Source: Streptomyces dengpaensis (GTDB taxonomy: Bacteria > Actinomycetota > Actinomycetes > Streptomycetales > Streptomycetaceae). Taken from it: 64,000 bases of DNA. The stretch spans positions 8,308,001 through 8,372,000 of the forward strand of contig NZ_CP026652.1 of the NCBI RefSeq assembly GCF_002946835.1. Direction: 5' to 3'. The position numbers and the translations under genes are program-made. This document shows positions 18,137 through 26,434 of the stretch, piece after piece. Position 1 is the stretch's first letter. Each line of letters opens with the position of its first letter. The notes below the pieces were generated by a model, which had not been told where the DNA came from, did no database searches, and saw only the letters and a program-made list of their open reading frames with translations.

Positions 18137-19488
18137 CCTTCCTCCTGGACCGGCCCGCGCCCACCGCCACCGCATCCCTGACACTGCGGCGCGGTGCGGC
18201 GCGGGTCCTCATCGACAACTGGACCGGCACCTCCACCGTCCCCTCCCGCACCCTCTACCCCCACCAGTGGAGCTGGGACTCCGCCTTCATCGCCATCGGG
18301 CTGCGCCACCTCTCGGTGCGCCGCGCCCAGCAGGAGCTCGAGTCGCTGCTGGCCGGGCAGTGGGCCGACGGACGCATCCCGCACATCGTCTTCAACCCCG
18401 CCGTGCCGCACGACGCCTACTTCCCAAGCCCCGACTTCTGGCGGTCCTCCCTCGCCGGCCGTGCGGCCGGAGCACCGGCGAGTGCCGAGACCTCGGGCAT
18501 CGTCCAGCCTCCGGTGCACGCGCTGGCGGCCTGGCTCGTGCACCAGGCCGATCCCGAGCAGTCCCGGCGCCGGGGTTTCCTCACCCGCCTCTACCCCCGG
18601 CTCGCCGCCTGGCACGACTACCTCCTCACCCGCCGCGACCTCGGCGGCGGGGGACTGGCGGCCATCGTCCACCCATGGGAGCCGGGCATGGACAACAGCC
18701 CCTGCTGGGACCAGGCCCTCCAGCGCGTCGAACCCGCCGCAGCAGGCGAATTCCACCGTGCCGACCTCGATCACGGCCACCCTGTCGACCGGCCCACCGA
18801 CCTGGACTACGGCCGCTACGTCCGCCTGGCGACCGACTACCGCGACGCAGGTTACGACGACCGCGTCGCACGGCACGGCTTCGCCGTCGAGGACCCCTGC
18901 TTCAACGCCCTGCTGATCGTGAGCGAGCGGGCCCTGGCCGCCATGGCACAGGAACTGGGGAAGGACCCCACGCCGCACACGGCGCGCTCCGAGGAGCTCA
19001 CCCGCCGGCTGGTGACCCGGCTGTGGGACGACGAGGCCGGCCTGTTCCGCGTCCGCGACCTGCACACCGACACCCTGGTCGACGAGCGGAGCGTCAGCGG
19101 CCTGGTCCCGCTCATCGTTCCGCACCTGCCGCACGACACCGTCCAGCGCCTGCACCAGACACTGGACGGGCCGCAGTTCAGGGCGCCGGCCACGGCACTG
19201 GTCCCCAGCTACGACCTGACCGGCCACGCCTTCGACGCCAAGCGCTACTGGCGCGGCCCGGCCTGGTTCAACACGGCCTGGCTGATCCAGCGCGGACTGC
19301 GTGCCCACGGCCTCCACGACAACGCCGAACGACTCCGCAACGGATTCCTCGAAGAGGCAGGCCGATCGGACTTCGCCGAATACGTCGACCCCTGCACAGG
19401 TGCCGCCCGCGGCGCCCGGCACTTCTCCTGGACCGCGGCACTCACCCTCGACCTGCTGCGTGCCCACCCGAAGGAGCCCATGCCATGA
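18133..19488 (+). CDS. MGH1-like / GH63-type glycoside hydrolase
   Basis: 451-residue (alpha/alpha)6-barrel glycosidase similar to mannosylglycerate/glucosylglycerate hydrolases and GH63 C-terminal domains. Diagnostic segments are LYPHQWSWDSAFIAIGLRHL, a WEPGMDNSP motif (Asp in the catalytic region), LDYGRYVRLATDYRDAGYDD, and near the end YWRGPAWFNTAWLIQRGL with a FSWTAAL terminus. The GTG start overlaps the upstream stop (GTGA), and its stop overlaps the next start (ATGA). It probably cleaves an alpha-glucosyl or alpha-mannosyl compound such as a compatible-solute glycoside; the exact substrate is inferred from family resemblance. Confidence 0.88.
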   Translation: MTFLLDRPAPTATASLTLRRGAARVLIDNWTGTSTVPSRTLYPHQWSWDSAFIAIGLRHLSVRRAQQELESLLAGQWADGRIPHIVFNPAVPHDAYFPSPDFWRSSLAGRAAGAPASAETSGIVQPPVHALAAWLVHQADPEQSRRRGFLTRLYPRLAAWHDYLLTRRDLGGGGLAAIVHPWEPGMDNSPCWDQALQRVEPAAAGEFHRADLDHGHPVDRPTDLDYGRYVRLATDYRDAGYDDRVARHGFAVEDPCFNALLIVSERALAAMAQELGKDPTPHTARSEELTRRLVTRLWDDEAGLFRVRDLHTDTLVDERSVSGLVPLIVPHLPHDTVQRLHQTLDGPQFRAPATALVPSYDLTGHAFDAKRYWRGPAWFNTAWLIQRGLRAHGLHDNAERLRNGFLEEAGRSDFAEYVDPCTGAARGARHFSWTAALTLDLLRAHPKEPMP

Positions 19489-21416
19489 CCGCGGCCGACA
19501 ACCGCGTACAGCTGGTACGCGACGCCACCTTCGTCCGCCTCGACGCCGACGGGGAGATCAGCGGGACGCACGGCAGCACACCCGACGGGCTGTTCTCCCA
19601 GGACGCCCGTCACCTCAGCCGCTGGCAGCTCACGGTCGACGGCACCAGCCCCACGGCCCTGGTGCCGGCCGCGGCGGAGACGGACGACACGGCCGCGTGC
19701 GTGCTGACCCCCCAGGGCACACGGGACAACCCGCCCGCCTACACCGTCTTCCGCCGGCAGACCGTCGCCGCGGGCACGCTCACCGAACACCTGCGCCTGG
19801 TCAGCAACCGCCCCGACCCGGTGACCGCCCGCCTCGAGCTCACCGTCGATGCCGACTTCGCCGACCTGTTCGAACTGCGTGCCGACGACCGCCGCTACCC
19901 CAAGCCCGACGGACGGCACGCGACCCACAGCACACCCGACGGCCTGCGCCTCGAGTACCGACGAGCCGACTGGCACGCACGCACCACCCTCACCTGCCGC
20001 CCCGCCCCGGACGCCGTAAACACGCCAGACGACTCACAGCCCACCGCACGGACGCTCAGCTGGGAACTGCCGCTCGACGGCCATGGACAGGCCGACCTGC
20101 ACCTGACCGTCCGCGCCCACCCGCACGCGGCACCGCCGCACCCCGTGGCCGTGCCGCGGCCGCACCTGCAGACGACCAGGGCCAAGAACGAGCAGACGCC
20201 CAAGGCGAAGGACAACCTCACACGCACCTGCGAGCGGGGCCTGGCCGACGTGGACCTGCTGACCATCCCGGTCACGGGCGTAGACGGCGACCACGTCCAC
20301 ATCCCGGCCGCCGGCATCCCGTGGTTCCTCACCCTGTTCGGCCGCGATTCCCTGCTGACGTCCTACTTCCTGCTGCCCTACCGGCCCGGGACGGCAGCAG
20401 GCACCCTGAGCGCACTTGCCGCCACCCAAGGGCAGCGCTATGACACCTTCAGCGGCGAACAGCCGGGACGCATCGTCCACGAGACCCGTCACGGCGAACT
20501 CGCCCACTTCCGGCAGGTCCCCTACGGCCGTTACTACGGTGCCGTGGACGCCACGCCCCTCTTCCTGATCCTGCTCCACGCCCACTTCGAGACCACCGGC
20601 GACCGCTCCCTGGCACTACGCCTGGAGCAGCACGCCCGGCACGCCGTGGACTGGATGCTCACCGACGGCGGCCTGGACAAACACGGTTACCTCGTCTACA
20701 CCCCGGACCCGGGCGGCCTGATCAACCAGAACTGGAAGGACTCCGAGGGCGCCATCTGCTTCACCGACGGCACCCAGGCCCAGGGCCCCATCGCGGTGTC
20801 AGAAGCCCAGGGCTACGCATACGACGCCCTCGTGCGCACGGCCGAACTCGCCGACGGCGTCTGGCAGGACGAACCGTACGCGCACCGCCTCCGCGAGACA
20901 GCCGACCGGCTGCGCGGCCGGTTCCTCACGGACTTCTGGATGCCAGAAGCCGACTTCCCGGCCCTCGCGCTGGACGGCGACGGCCGCCAGGTCGACGCCC
21001 TGGCCTCGGACGCCGGCCACCTGCTGTGGTCCGGGATCCTCGACGCGGAACGTGCCCGAAGGGTGGGCCGACGCCTACTGGAGCCGGACTTCTTCTCCGG
21101 CTGGGCCATCCGCACCCTGGCCGCAGGCCAGAAGCCCTACCACCCGCTGTCGTACCACCGTGGCAGCGCCTGGCCGCACGACAACGCCGTCATCACCCTG
21201 GGCCTCGCCCGCTACGGGCTTGCCGACGAAGTCACCGCCGTCGCCGAAGGACTTACCGCAGCAGCAGCGCACCACGGCTACCGCCTGCCCGAGGTCATCG
21301 CCGGCTACGCCCGCTCCACCACCGGCGGCCCCGTGCCCTACCCCCACGCGTGCTCGCCCCAGGCATGGGCAGCCGCCACACCGCTGGCGTTGCGTACTGC
21401 GCTGGAGCAGGTGTGA
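19485..21416 (+). CDS. Glycogen-debranching-like protein (amylo-alpha-1,6-glucosidase family)
   Basis: 643 residues. The N-terminal glycogen-debranching beta domain has VRDATFVRLDADGEISGTHG and GLFSQDARHLSRW. The C-terminal alpha/alpha-barrel includes AAGIPWFLTLFGRDSLLTSY, a FGRDS motif typical of the family, then YYGAVDATPLFLILL, NQNWKDSEGAI, and the terminal HRGSAWPHDNAVI. Its start overlaps the previous stop by 4 bases, and it is last in the operon. Family members hydrolyse alpha-glucosidic or related bonds in oligosaccharides. Two hydrolases in tandem suggest a branched or conjugated glycoside as substrate. About 120 bp follow before the IS630 element. Confidence 0.9.
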   Translation: MTAADNRVQLVRDATFVRLDADGEISGTHGSTPDGLFSQDARHLSRWQLTVDGTSPTALVPAAAETDDTAACVLTPQGTRDNPPAYTVFRRQTVAAGTLTEHLRLVSNRPDPVTARLELTVDADFADLFELRADDRRYPKPDGRHATHSTPDGLRLEYRRADWHARTTLTCRPAPDAVNTPDDSQPTARTLSWELPLDGHGQADLHLTVRAHPHAAPPHPVAVPRPHLQTTRAKNEQTPKAKDNLTRTCERGLADVDLLTIPVTGVDGDHVHIPAAGIPWFLTLFGRDSLLTSYFLLPYRPGTAAGTLSALAATQGQRYDTFSGEQPGRIVHETRHGELAHFRQVPYGRYYGAVDATPLFLILLHAHFETTGDRSLALRLEQHARHAVDWMLTDGGLDKHGYLVYTPDPGGLINQNWKDSEGAICFTDGTQAQGPIAVSEAQGYAYDALVRTAELADGVWQDEPYAHRLRETADRLRGRFLTDFWMPEADFPALALDGDGRQVDALASDAGHLLWSGILDAERARRVGRRLLEPDFFSGWAIRTLAAGQKPYHPLSYHRGSAWPHDNAVITLGLARYGLADEVTAVAEGLTAAAAHHGYRLPEVIAGYARSTTGGPVPYPHACSPQAWAAATPLALRTALEQV

Positions 21417-21538
21417 GCGGCACATCGCCCGCAGTTGCCGGCCGGAAGGAGCGTACCGCCGCCTGATGTCGTTTCAGGGGGCGTAGATCGAATAGGGGAA
21501 GCTGCACCGACGGCCCGCCCGGGGTCACCCGGCGACTA

Positions 21539-22775
21539 GTGCTGTGACCGCATAGGTTCGCCGGTTGGGTCAGGCCGCGTCGGCGAGGGCGCGTCCGCCC
21601 CAGCGGATGCCTTTCTCGCTGCGGATGCGGGCGCGTTCTTTGCGTTGGGCGGCCAGGACGTCGGGGTGGCGGGCGTTGGTGTTGCGCCAGCGCAGGTATG
21701 CGTGCAGCTCACGGGTCTGGACTGTGTGGTTCGGATGGTGGGAGTTGGCGAGGGTGAACTGCCGCAGTGGCCCGAAGTGCGCCTCGATCGGGTTGGCCCA
21801 GGAGGCGTTGGTCGGGGTGAAGCACAGCTCGACCTTGTTCTTCTGCGCCCACCGGCGGATCTTCGTGCCCTTGTGCGCGGAGAGGTTGTCCAGGATCACG
21901 TAGATCGGGGCGCCGTCCGGGCGGGCGGCCCGGACGGACTTGAGTGCGGCCAGGCTGTTGGCCGCTCCCTTGCGACGGCGGTTGACGCCCCACAAGGTGT
22001 CGTCGCCGATCGAGTAGCAGCCGTGGAAGTAGGTGACGCCGTGGGTGCGGTGGTAGGTCGCCGGGACTCGGTCGGGGCGGCCCTGCCCGGCCCAGCAGGC
22101 TCCCCCGGTGGGGCGGATGCCCAGCGGGCCGAACTCGTCAAAAGCGAATACGCGGTCGGGGAAGTTCTCCAGGACGTACTCGATCCGGTCGAGCTTGGCG
22201 TCGCGCTCAGGGTCGGTGGACTCCTTCCAGGTCTTGGTCCGCTGGAAGGTCACGCCGCGGCGGGCGAGCAGGCCGCGTAAGGTCTCGCGGCCGATTCGGA
22301 TCACCCGGCCGTGGACTTTGCGCAGGTAGGCGACGAGTTTGCGCAGCGACCAGCGGGTGAAGGGCTGGCCGAGCTTGGCGGGGCGGGTGGTGGCCGTCTG
22401 GATGACGAAGTTCTCGTCGTCAGGGCTGAGCAGGCGGGGACGGCCTCCCGCCCATTGAGGGTCCAGGCAGGCCAGGCCGATCTCGTTGAACCGGTGGATC
22501 ACATCGCGCACGGTGTCGTCGTCGGCCTGCACCAGCTGGGCGATCACCGGCACACGGTTCCCGCCGGCCGAGGCCAGCAGCATCATCGCCCGCCGATAGC
22601 GCACCGAACTCGTACTGCCACGGCGCACGATCTGCTGCAGACGCCGCCCCTCCTGGTCGGTCAGTCTGCGCACACGGACAGGCTCAGCCACCACGCCTCC
22701 AGCGATCAGATCGGATGTCACCGCACATCCAACCGCCACGACCACCAACCCGGCGAACCTATGCGGTCACAGCAC
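21539..22775. mobile_element. Complete IS630-family insertion sequence
   Basis: 1,237-bp element bounded by perfect 26-bp terminal inverted repeats, with outer ends GTGCTGTGACCGCATAGG, at 21539-21564 and 22750-22775. The dinucleotide TA flanks both ends (21537-21538 and 22776-22777), the expected IS630 target duplication. It encodes one transposase on the minus strand. Identical ends and an intact gene suggest a recent insertion. Confidence 0.93.
21570..22748 (-). CDS. IS630 family transposase
   Basis: DDE transposase of up to 392 residues. The N-terminal helix-turn-helix region begins AEPVRVRRLTDQEGRRLQQI and continues RYRRAMMLLASAGGNRVPVI. The catalytic triad segments are FAFDEFGPLGI (first Asp), IYVILDNLSAHKG (second Asp) and TPTNASWANPIEAHFG (Glu), all intact. 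The frame is open to a TTG at 22748. A GTG at 22691 (VAEPV) matches the usual N-terminus better and may be the true start. It appears functional. Confidence 0.93.
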   Translation of the reverse strand: MVVVAVGCAVTSDLIAGGVVAEPVRVRRLTDQEGRRLQQIVRRGSTSSVRYRRAMMLLASAGGNRVPVIAQLVQADDDTVRDVIHRFNEIGLACLDPQWAGGRPRLLSPDDENFVIQTATTRPAKLGQPFTRWSLRKLVAYLRKVHGRVIRIGRETLRGLLARRGVTFQRTKTWKESTDPERDAKLDRIEYVLENFPDRVFAFDEFGPLGIRPTGGACWAGQGRPDRVPATYHRTHGVTYFHGCYSIGDDTLWGVNRRRKGAANSLAALKSVRAARPDGAPIYVILDNLSAHKGTKIRRWAQKNKVELCFTPTNASWANPIEAHFGPLRQFTLANSHHPNHTVQTRELHAYLRWRNTNARHPDVLAAQRKERARIRSEKGIRWGGRALADAA

Positions 22776-23359
22776 TAGCAACGATCCGGCGAACGACGCC
22801 GCCGCCACGGCGAGTGCCTGGCCGGCGTGGCGCTGGATCGGCCCCGGCTTCAGCGGCGCCTCGCGGGCAGGCGCCGCCGCGCGGTGGGCCGCGGTCGCGG
22901 CGCTGCCCGCGAGGCGTGGCTCAGCCGCGGTCCAGGCGGCGGCCTCCGCGTCGGCCTTCCATCGCGCGCAGGGCGTGCCGGAGGATGTCCACGCCGATCC
23001 CGGCGAGATGCGCCCTCGTACGCGCAGCCCGCATCGCGGATTGTGTCGTCCCATGTTCCGGCAACGAGCGGCCGGCGGGGGGCAGTTATCCGCCAAGCCA
23101 GGTTCCTCTGCCGTGCCTGTGCGGTCGCTCTCCGGCCGCATTGCTCCGACGACGCGGGCAGCACGCGCGCCCGCTGGCCGCCTGGAAGCGAGGTCGACCG
23201 GCTCGCCGCCCGCACGCTCCGCTCCTCCGTCATCGTCGCCCGCCCCGACCGCCAACTGGTTGCCCCGCACCAGGGGTTCACTGCACGCTGCTGACGCACG
23301 AGACCGAATCCGAGCCGGACGCGGTCACTTGGTCGACCGGACAGCTCCTCGCTGACGCG
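22776..23359 (-). other. Possible gene remnant interrupted by the IS630 element
   Basis: On the minus strand the sequence next to the insertion reads QALAVAAASFAGSLL, a hydrophobic helix-like stretch. If the IS and one TA copy are removed, the frame continues across the site as FAGSLLVAG and stops, so the IS may have landed in the last codons of a gene. Upstream of that (22850-23270) no family is recognisable and more than one frame is open, so the host gene is uncertain. Confidence 0.3.
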
Positions 23360-23557
23360 TCACTTCTCAGCAGGCGAGAAATGGCGGATGACGGTGTCTG
23401 GGCCTGGAGACATCACCGTCTCGTGCCCGTCCTCGAAACGGACGCGATAGGGCGGAGAACCGTCCTCACCGAGCACCTCGATGACCTCTGCCGTCCGGTC
23501 GTGCTGTCCCACGATCCTGCCGTGAACGAGGAGCCTGTCCCCAACCCTGGCCTGCAT
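23360..23557 (-). CDS. DUF1918 domain-containing protein
   Basis: 65-residue protein with the DUF1918 pattern: MQARVGDRLLVHGRIVGQHD, followed by EVIEVLGEDGSPPYRVRFED and the terminal MSPGPDTVIRHF. This is a small beta-barrel family widespread in actinobacteria, often near stress genes, with no proven function. GGGAAG precedes the ATG. It lies between the IS630 site and a broken methyltransferase gene, and appears intact. Confidence 0.85.
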   Translation of the reverse strand: MQARVGDRLLVHGRIVGQHDRTAEVIEVLGEDGSPPYRVRFEDGHETVMSPGPDTVIRHFSPAEK

Positions 23558-23635
23558 TCAGCTTCCCTTCGTCTGGACTGGATGCTGACGCCGTAGTCGG
23601 AATCGGGGAGTTCGGTTCCCTGCCCCTGGCGCAGG

Positions 23636-24149
23636 TCAGGGCTCTGCCACTAGTAGCCGATAGCCGACGTCGATGGTGTCGAGCCCGAGCAGGTCGGCGT
23701 GACGGTGGTGCGGGTGTCGTCGAAGGTGGCGGCCTGCGGGAGGTACGCGCGTACGAGCCGAAACTGCTCGCGGAAGATGTGCTGGTCTGAGGTCAGGATG
23801 ACGACGCGGCGGCGGGCGATCCGGCGGAGTTGGGCGATTCCGGCTGTCAGGTCGGGCCAGTGGTGGACGGTCAGCACTGCCATGACGGCGTCGGCAGTGT
23901 TGTCGCGCAGCGGAGGGTGTTCGGCGACCGCGCGCACGGCGGGCGCGGCCCGTGGTGGGCGTTGGGCAAGCATGACCTGGCTGGGCTCGATGGCAGGCAC
24001 CGTCTGCGGTGGCTCGTAGGAGCCGGTACCCGCTCCTACGTTGATCACGTCCGCGGCGTCCCCAGCGCGGCGTGAATCTGCGCGGCGATCCGCGAATCTG
24101 GGCGCCGGGTCCGGACCTACGTCGCACCGAGCGTGTCATAGATGGCCAT
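23636..24149 (-). pseudogene. Broken class I SAM methyltransferase
   Basis: The minus-strand sequence starts MAIYDTLGAT, then hits an in-frame TAG at about 24119. It continues VRTRRPDSRIAAQIHAALG, loses one base, and resumes in another frame with the SAM motif VINVGAGTGSYEPP and then AVMAVLTVHHWPDLTAGIA. A further shift near 23690 is needed to reach DVGYRLLVAEP. At least one nonsense and two frameshift lesions are therefore visible, and the central-to-C-terminal part is shorter than a complete member of this methyltransferase group. It cannot give an active enzyme. Confidence 0.8.
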
Positions 24150-24373
24150 GCCTCTCACTATGCGGCCAAATGGGCGCATCTCGTCAGTGCCGAGGTGGAG
24201 TCAGCCGTGCGAGACGCAGTGAGCAGTCTCGCGCTCGAAGAGTTCGGCGGACCGTCGCATGTGCGACTGCGCCGTCGTCGCCGGTCCCGCCGCGGGACAT
24301 CGGCGAGTCAGCCGGGGTGTGATCAAGCCCGCCCGGAGAATTGCGGTAAGGCTACGACAGAAGGGATGAAGCG

Positions 24374-24799
24374 ATGAATGATCTGCCACGCGAGCTTCGA
24401 GAGTTGATCGATTCCGGCCCCATGGCCCATCTGAGTACCATCAGTGCCGATGGGAGTCCTCACGTGACTGTCATCTGGATCGGCCTGGACGGCGATGACG
24501 TCGTCAGCGGTCATATGTCGCGGCACGTGAAGCTGCGCAACATCGAGCGGGACCCGCGCGTCGTGCTGTCGTTCGACGCGCCGCGGGAACCCGGTGTCTT
24601 CCTGAACCCGTACGCCGTGCTGAGAGCGCGGGCCACCGTGCAGCCGAGTGACGGCACATGGGATCTGCTCAACCGGCTCGCGAAGGTCTATGTGTCCCCT
24701 GACGCTGAATTCCCAGCGCCGAAGGGCCCCGGCTACGTCGTGCGCTACTCCATCGAACGCATCGGCGGGGTCGGCCCCTGGGCCTTGGAGTCGCCCTGA
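24374..24799 (+). CDS. PPOX-class F420/FMN-dependent oxidoreductase
   Basis: 141-residue split-barrel flavin/F420 protein of the pyridoxamine 5'-phosphate oxidase superfamily. The pattern is LIDSGPMAHLSTISADGSPH, then VIWIGLDGDDVVSGHM, RNIERDPRVVLSFD, and a terminal RYSIERIGGVGPW. This matches PPOX-class TIGR03618-like actinobacterial proteins that reduce small molecules with F420H2. AAGGGA precedes the ATG by 8 bases. The gene is intact; its 3' end abuts the IS5 remnant. Confidence 0.88.
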   Translation: MNDLPRELRELIDSGPMAHLSTISADGSPHVTVIWIGLDGDDVVSGHMSRHVKLRNIERDPRVVLSFDAPREPGVFLNPYAVLRARATVQPSDGTWDLLNRLAKVYVSPDAEFPAPKGPGYVVRYSIERIGGVGPWALESP

Positions 24800-24937
24800 G
24801 CTCGCTTCGCCTGTCAACAAGTCATCGCATTCGGCGAGTCTGCGGTAGCAGATGAGGGTGCAGGCGATGCTGGTGAAGGCCAGGAAGTGGCTGGCTTTGC
24901 GTTCGTAGCGTCGGTGGAGGCATCGGCATCCGGCGAG

Positions 24938-25099
24938 TCAGGTCCTGTTCCGCGCGGCCTCCCGCCGAACCGGACATGACGGTTTCCCAGTCATCCGGCT
25001 CTCCAGTGACTACTGCGTGTCTGTTTTGGCAGGCCGTTTTGAGTGGATTCGGTCATGGCAGGTGTCGCAGGCCACGACGGTCTTGCGACGCCGATGCAA
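24938..25099 (-). mobile_element. 5'-truncated group II intron (IEP tail plus domains V-VI)
   Basis: Read on the minus strand, the insert starts with LHRRRKTVVACDTCHDRIHS and ends TDTQ-stop (25010-25099). This is the C-terminal HNH part (CxxCHDRIH) of a group II intron reverse transcriptase/maturase. It is followed by a domain V hairpin (24967-25001), a domain VI-like G/C-rich tail, and then the resumed IS5 transposase. The rest of the intron, including domains I-IV and the reverse transcriptase, is absent. Loss of the 5' side with an intact 3' end is what incomplete target-primed reverse transcription would leave. Confidence 0.75.
24967..25001 (-). ncRNA. Group II intron domain V
   Basis: 35-nt hairpin on the minus strand opening GAGCCGGATGAC, with a GGGAAAC tetraloop-like tip and closing GTCATGTCCGGTTC. 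The AGC catalytic-triad position, the asymmetric bulge and the terminal CGGTTC are characteristic of domain V. It is the most conserved part of the intron and identifies the fragment. Confidence 0.75.
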
Positions 25100-25833
25100 C
25101 GTGCGTTCGATGGTCCAGCGGTGCCGACCGAGCCGTTGGCTGGAGACTGTTGCCTTGCGTGCGATTCGGGGTGTGATGCCCCGGCTGCGTAACCATCGCC
25201 GCAGGTGGCCTTAGTCGTACCCCTTGTCGCCATGGAGCTTGCCCGGCCTGCGGCGTCGCCTGCCGCGTCGGGAGCGGATCGGCGGGATGCCCTGCACGAG
25301 CGGGATCAGAGCCTGGCTGTCGTGGACGTTGGCACCGGAGATGCCGACCGAGAGGGGAAGACCAGTACGTTCGGTGATCAAGTGGATTTTCGAGCCGTGC
25401 TTGCCCCGGTCTACAGGATTCGGGCCTGCCAGCTCCCCCCTTTTCAGGGCCCGCATGTTCACCGAGTCGACCGCGCAGCGGGACCAGTCCAGCTCGCCGC
25501 GGGCACCGAGCTCGTCGAGGACCAGGCGGTGGAGCTTCGCCCACACCCTGGCCCTCGACCACTCCGCGAACCGCCGGTGGGCTGTGGCGCCCGAAGGTTC
25601 GAACGAGGCGGACGGCAACTGCTGCCACGTGCAGCCCGACGTGGCCACCAACACGATCGCGGTCAGTACTTCACGGTCGCCGTGCCGGCGCCGGCCGCCA
25701 CCTTGCGGACGGGTCGGCGCCTCCGGCACCACGCGCTGGAACAACTCCCAAAGCTCATCCGGCACCAGCCGCTCAACGATCCCCACCCCGAGGGGTTATC
25801 GAGCAAGCCAAATGACATGGCCTGTAAGTCGGT

Positions 25834-26358
25834 TCAGGAAACTTCCGGAAGATTGATCACCTTCGTCAGCTCGGCCATCTTTTCGTACCGCGCGATCTGC
25901 TCGTCGTCGATCTGTGACGGCGGCGCCTCCCCGGGCCGGGCAGGTTGGGCATGGTCGGCGATGATCTGCTCCAGCCCGGCAGGCGTGAACATAAAGATCA
26001 TCTTGGCAGCGTGGTTGCCCTTGTTCGTGAAGCGGTGGCGAACCCCCCGGGGGATGTGGATGAAGTCACCGGCCACGGCTGTGAAGACGTGGTCGCCGTC
26101 CAGGAACTCCAATTCCCCATCCAGGATGTAGAACGTCTCTTCCTCCCCGGGGTGGACATGGGCCAGCGGTCCGCCGCCGGCCGGAACCGTGGCCTCAATG
26201 AAGCCGAACCCGCCGTTCGTCTGCGCGCCCGTCGCCTTGATCGTGTAGACGTCACCTGCGGCCCACACCGTGGGCCCCTTGCCGGAAGGCACGTAGAGCG
26301 CACCGCGCTGGTACCAGCGCGGGTCATCAAGGGGCAGGTCAGGCAGTATAAAGGTCAT
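25834..26358 (-). CDS. Cupin domain-containing protein (quercetin 2,3-dioxygenase-like)
   Basis: 174-residue single-cupin protein. Metal-binding motif 1 is HVHPGEEETFYILDGELEF, with His, His, Glu and a later His, and motif 2 is GDFIHIPRGVRHRF. All four usual metal ligands are visible. Family members include dioxygenases and isomerases; the substrate is unknown. The gene lies just upstream of an alpha/beta hydrolase gene on the same strand, 77 bases from the end of that gene, so the two may be co-transcribed as a small oxidative/hydrolytic pair. Confidence 0.88.
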   Translation of the reverse strand: MTFILPDLPLDDPRWYQRGALYVPSGKGPTVWAAGDVYTIKATGAQTNGGFGFIEATVPAGGGPLAHVHPGEEETFYILDGELEFLDGDHVFTAVAGDFIHIPRGVRHRFTNKGNHAAKMIFMFTPAGLEQIIADHAQPARPGEAPPSQIDDEQIARYEKMAELTKVINLPEVS

Positions 26359-26434
26359 GGGATCCCAATTCTGAGAGGATGTACTGTGTTACGCACTGAT
26401 GCCATGTCAGCGGCAAGTCCGGCAACGCCGGTGG

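Larger units (their letters stand above)
24806..25786 (-). pseudogene. IS5-family transposase pseudogene, interrupted by a group II intron fragment
   Basis: The minus strand begins MGIVERLVPDELWELFQRVV and has a typical IS5 transposase body, with the first Asp in CAVDSVNMRALKRG and ISGANVHDSQALI, up to GDKGYD. A TAA then interrupts the frame near 25211, and the next part HLRRWLRSRGITPRIARKAT continues to RHRWTIERT. There about 160 bp of foreign sequence is inserted (24938-25099). The transposase then resumes as LAGCRCLHRRYERKASHFLA and ends at about 24806. It has one nonsense mutation and one insertion, so it is inactive. Confidence 0.85.
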
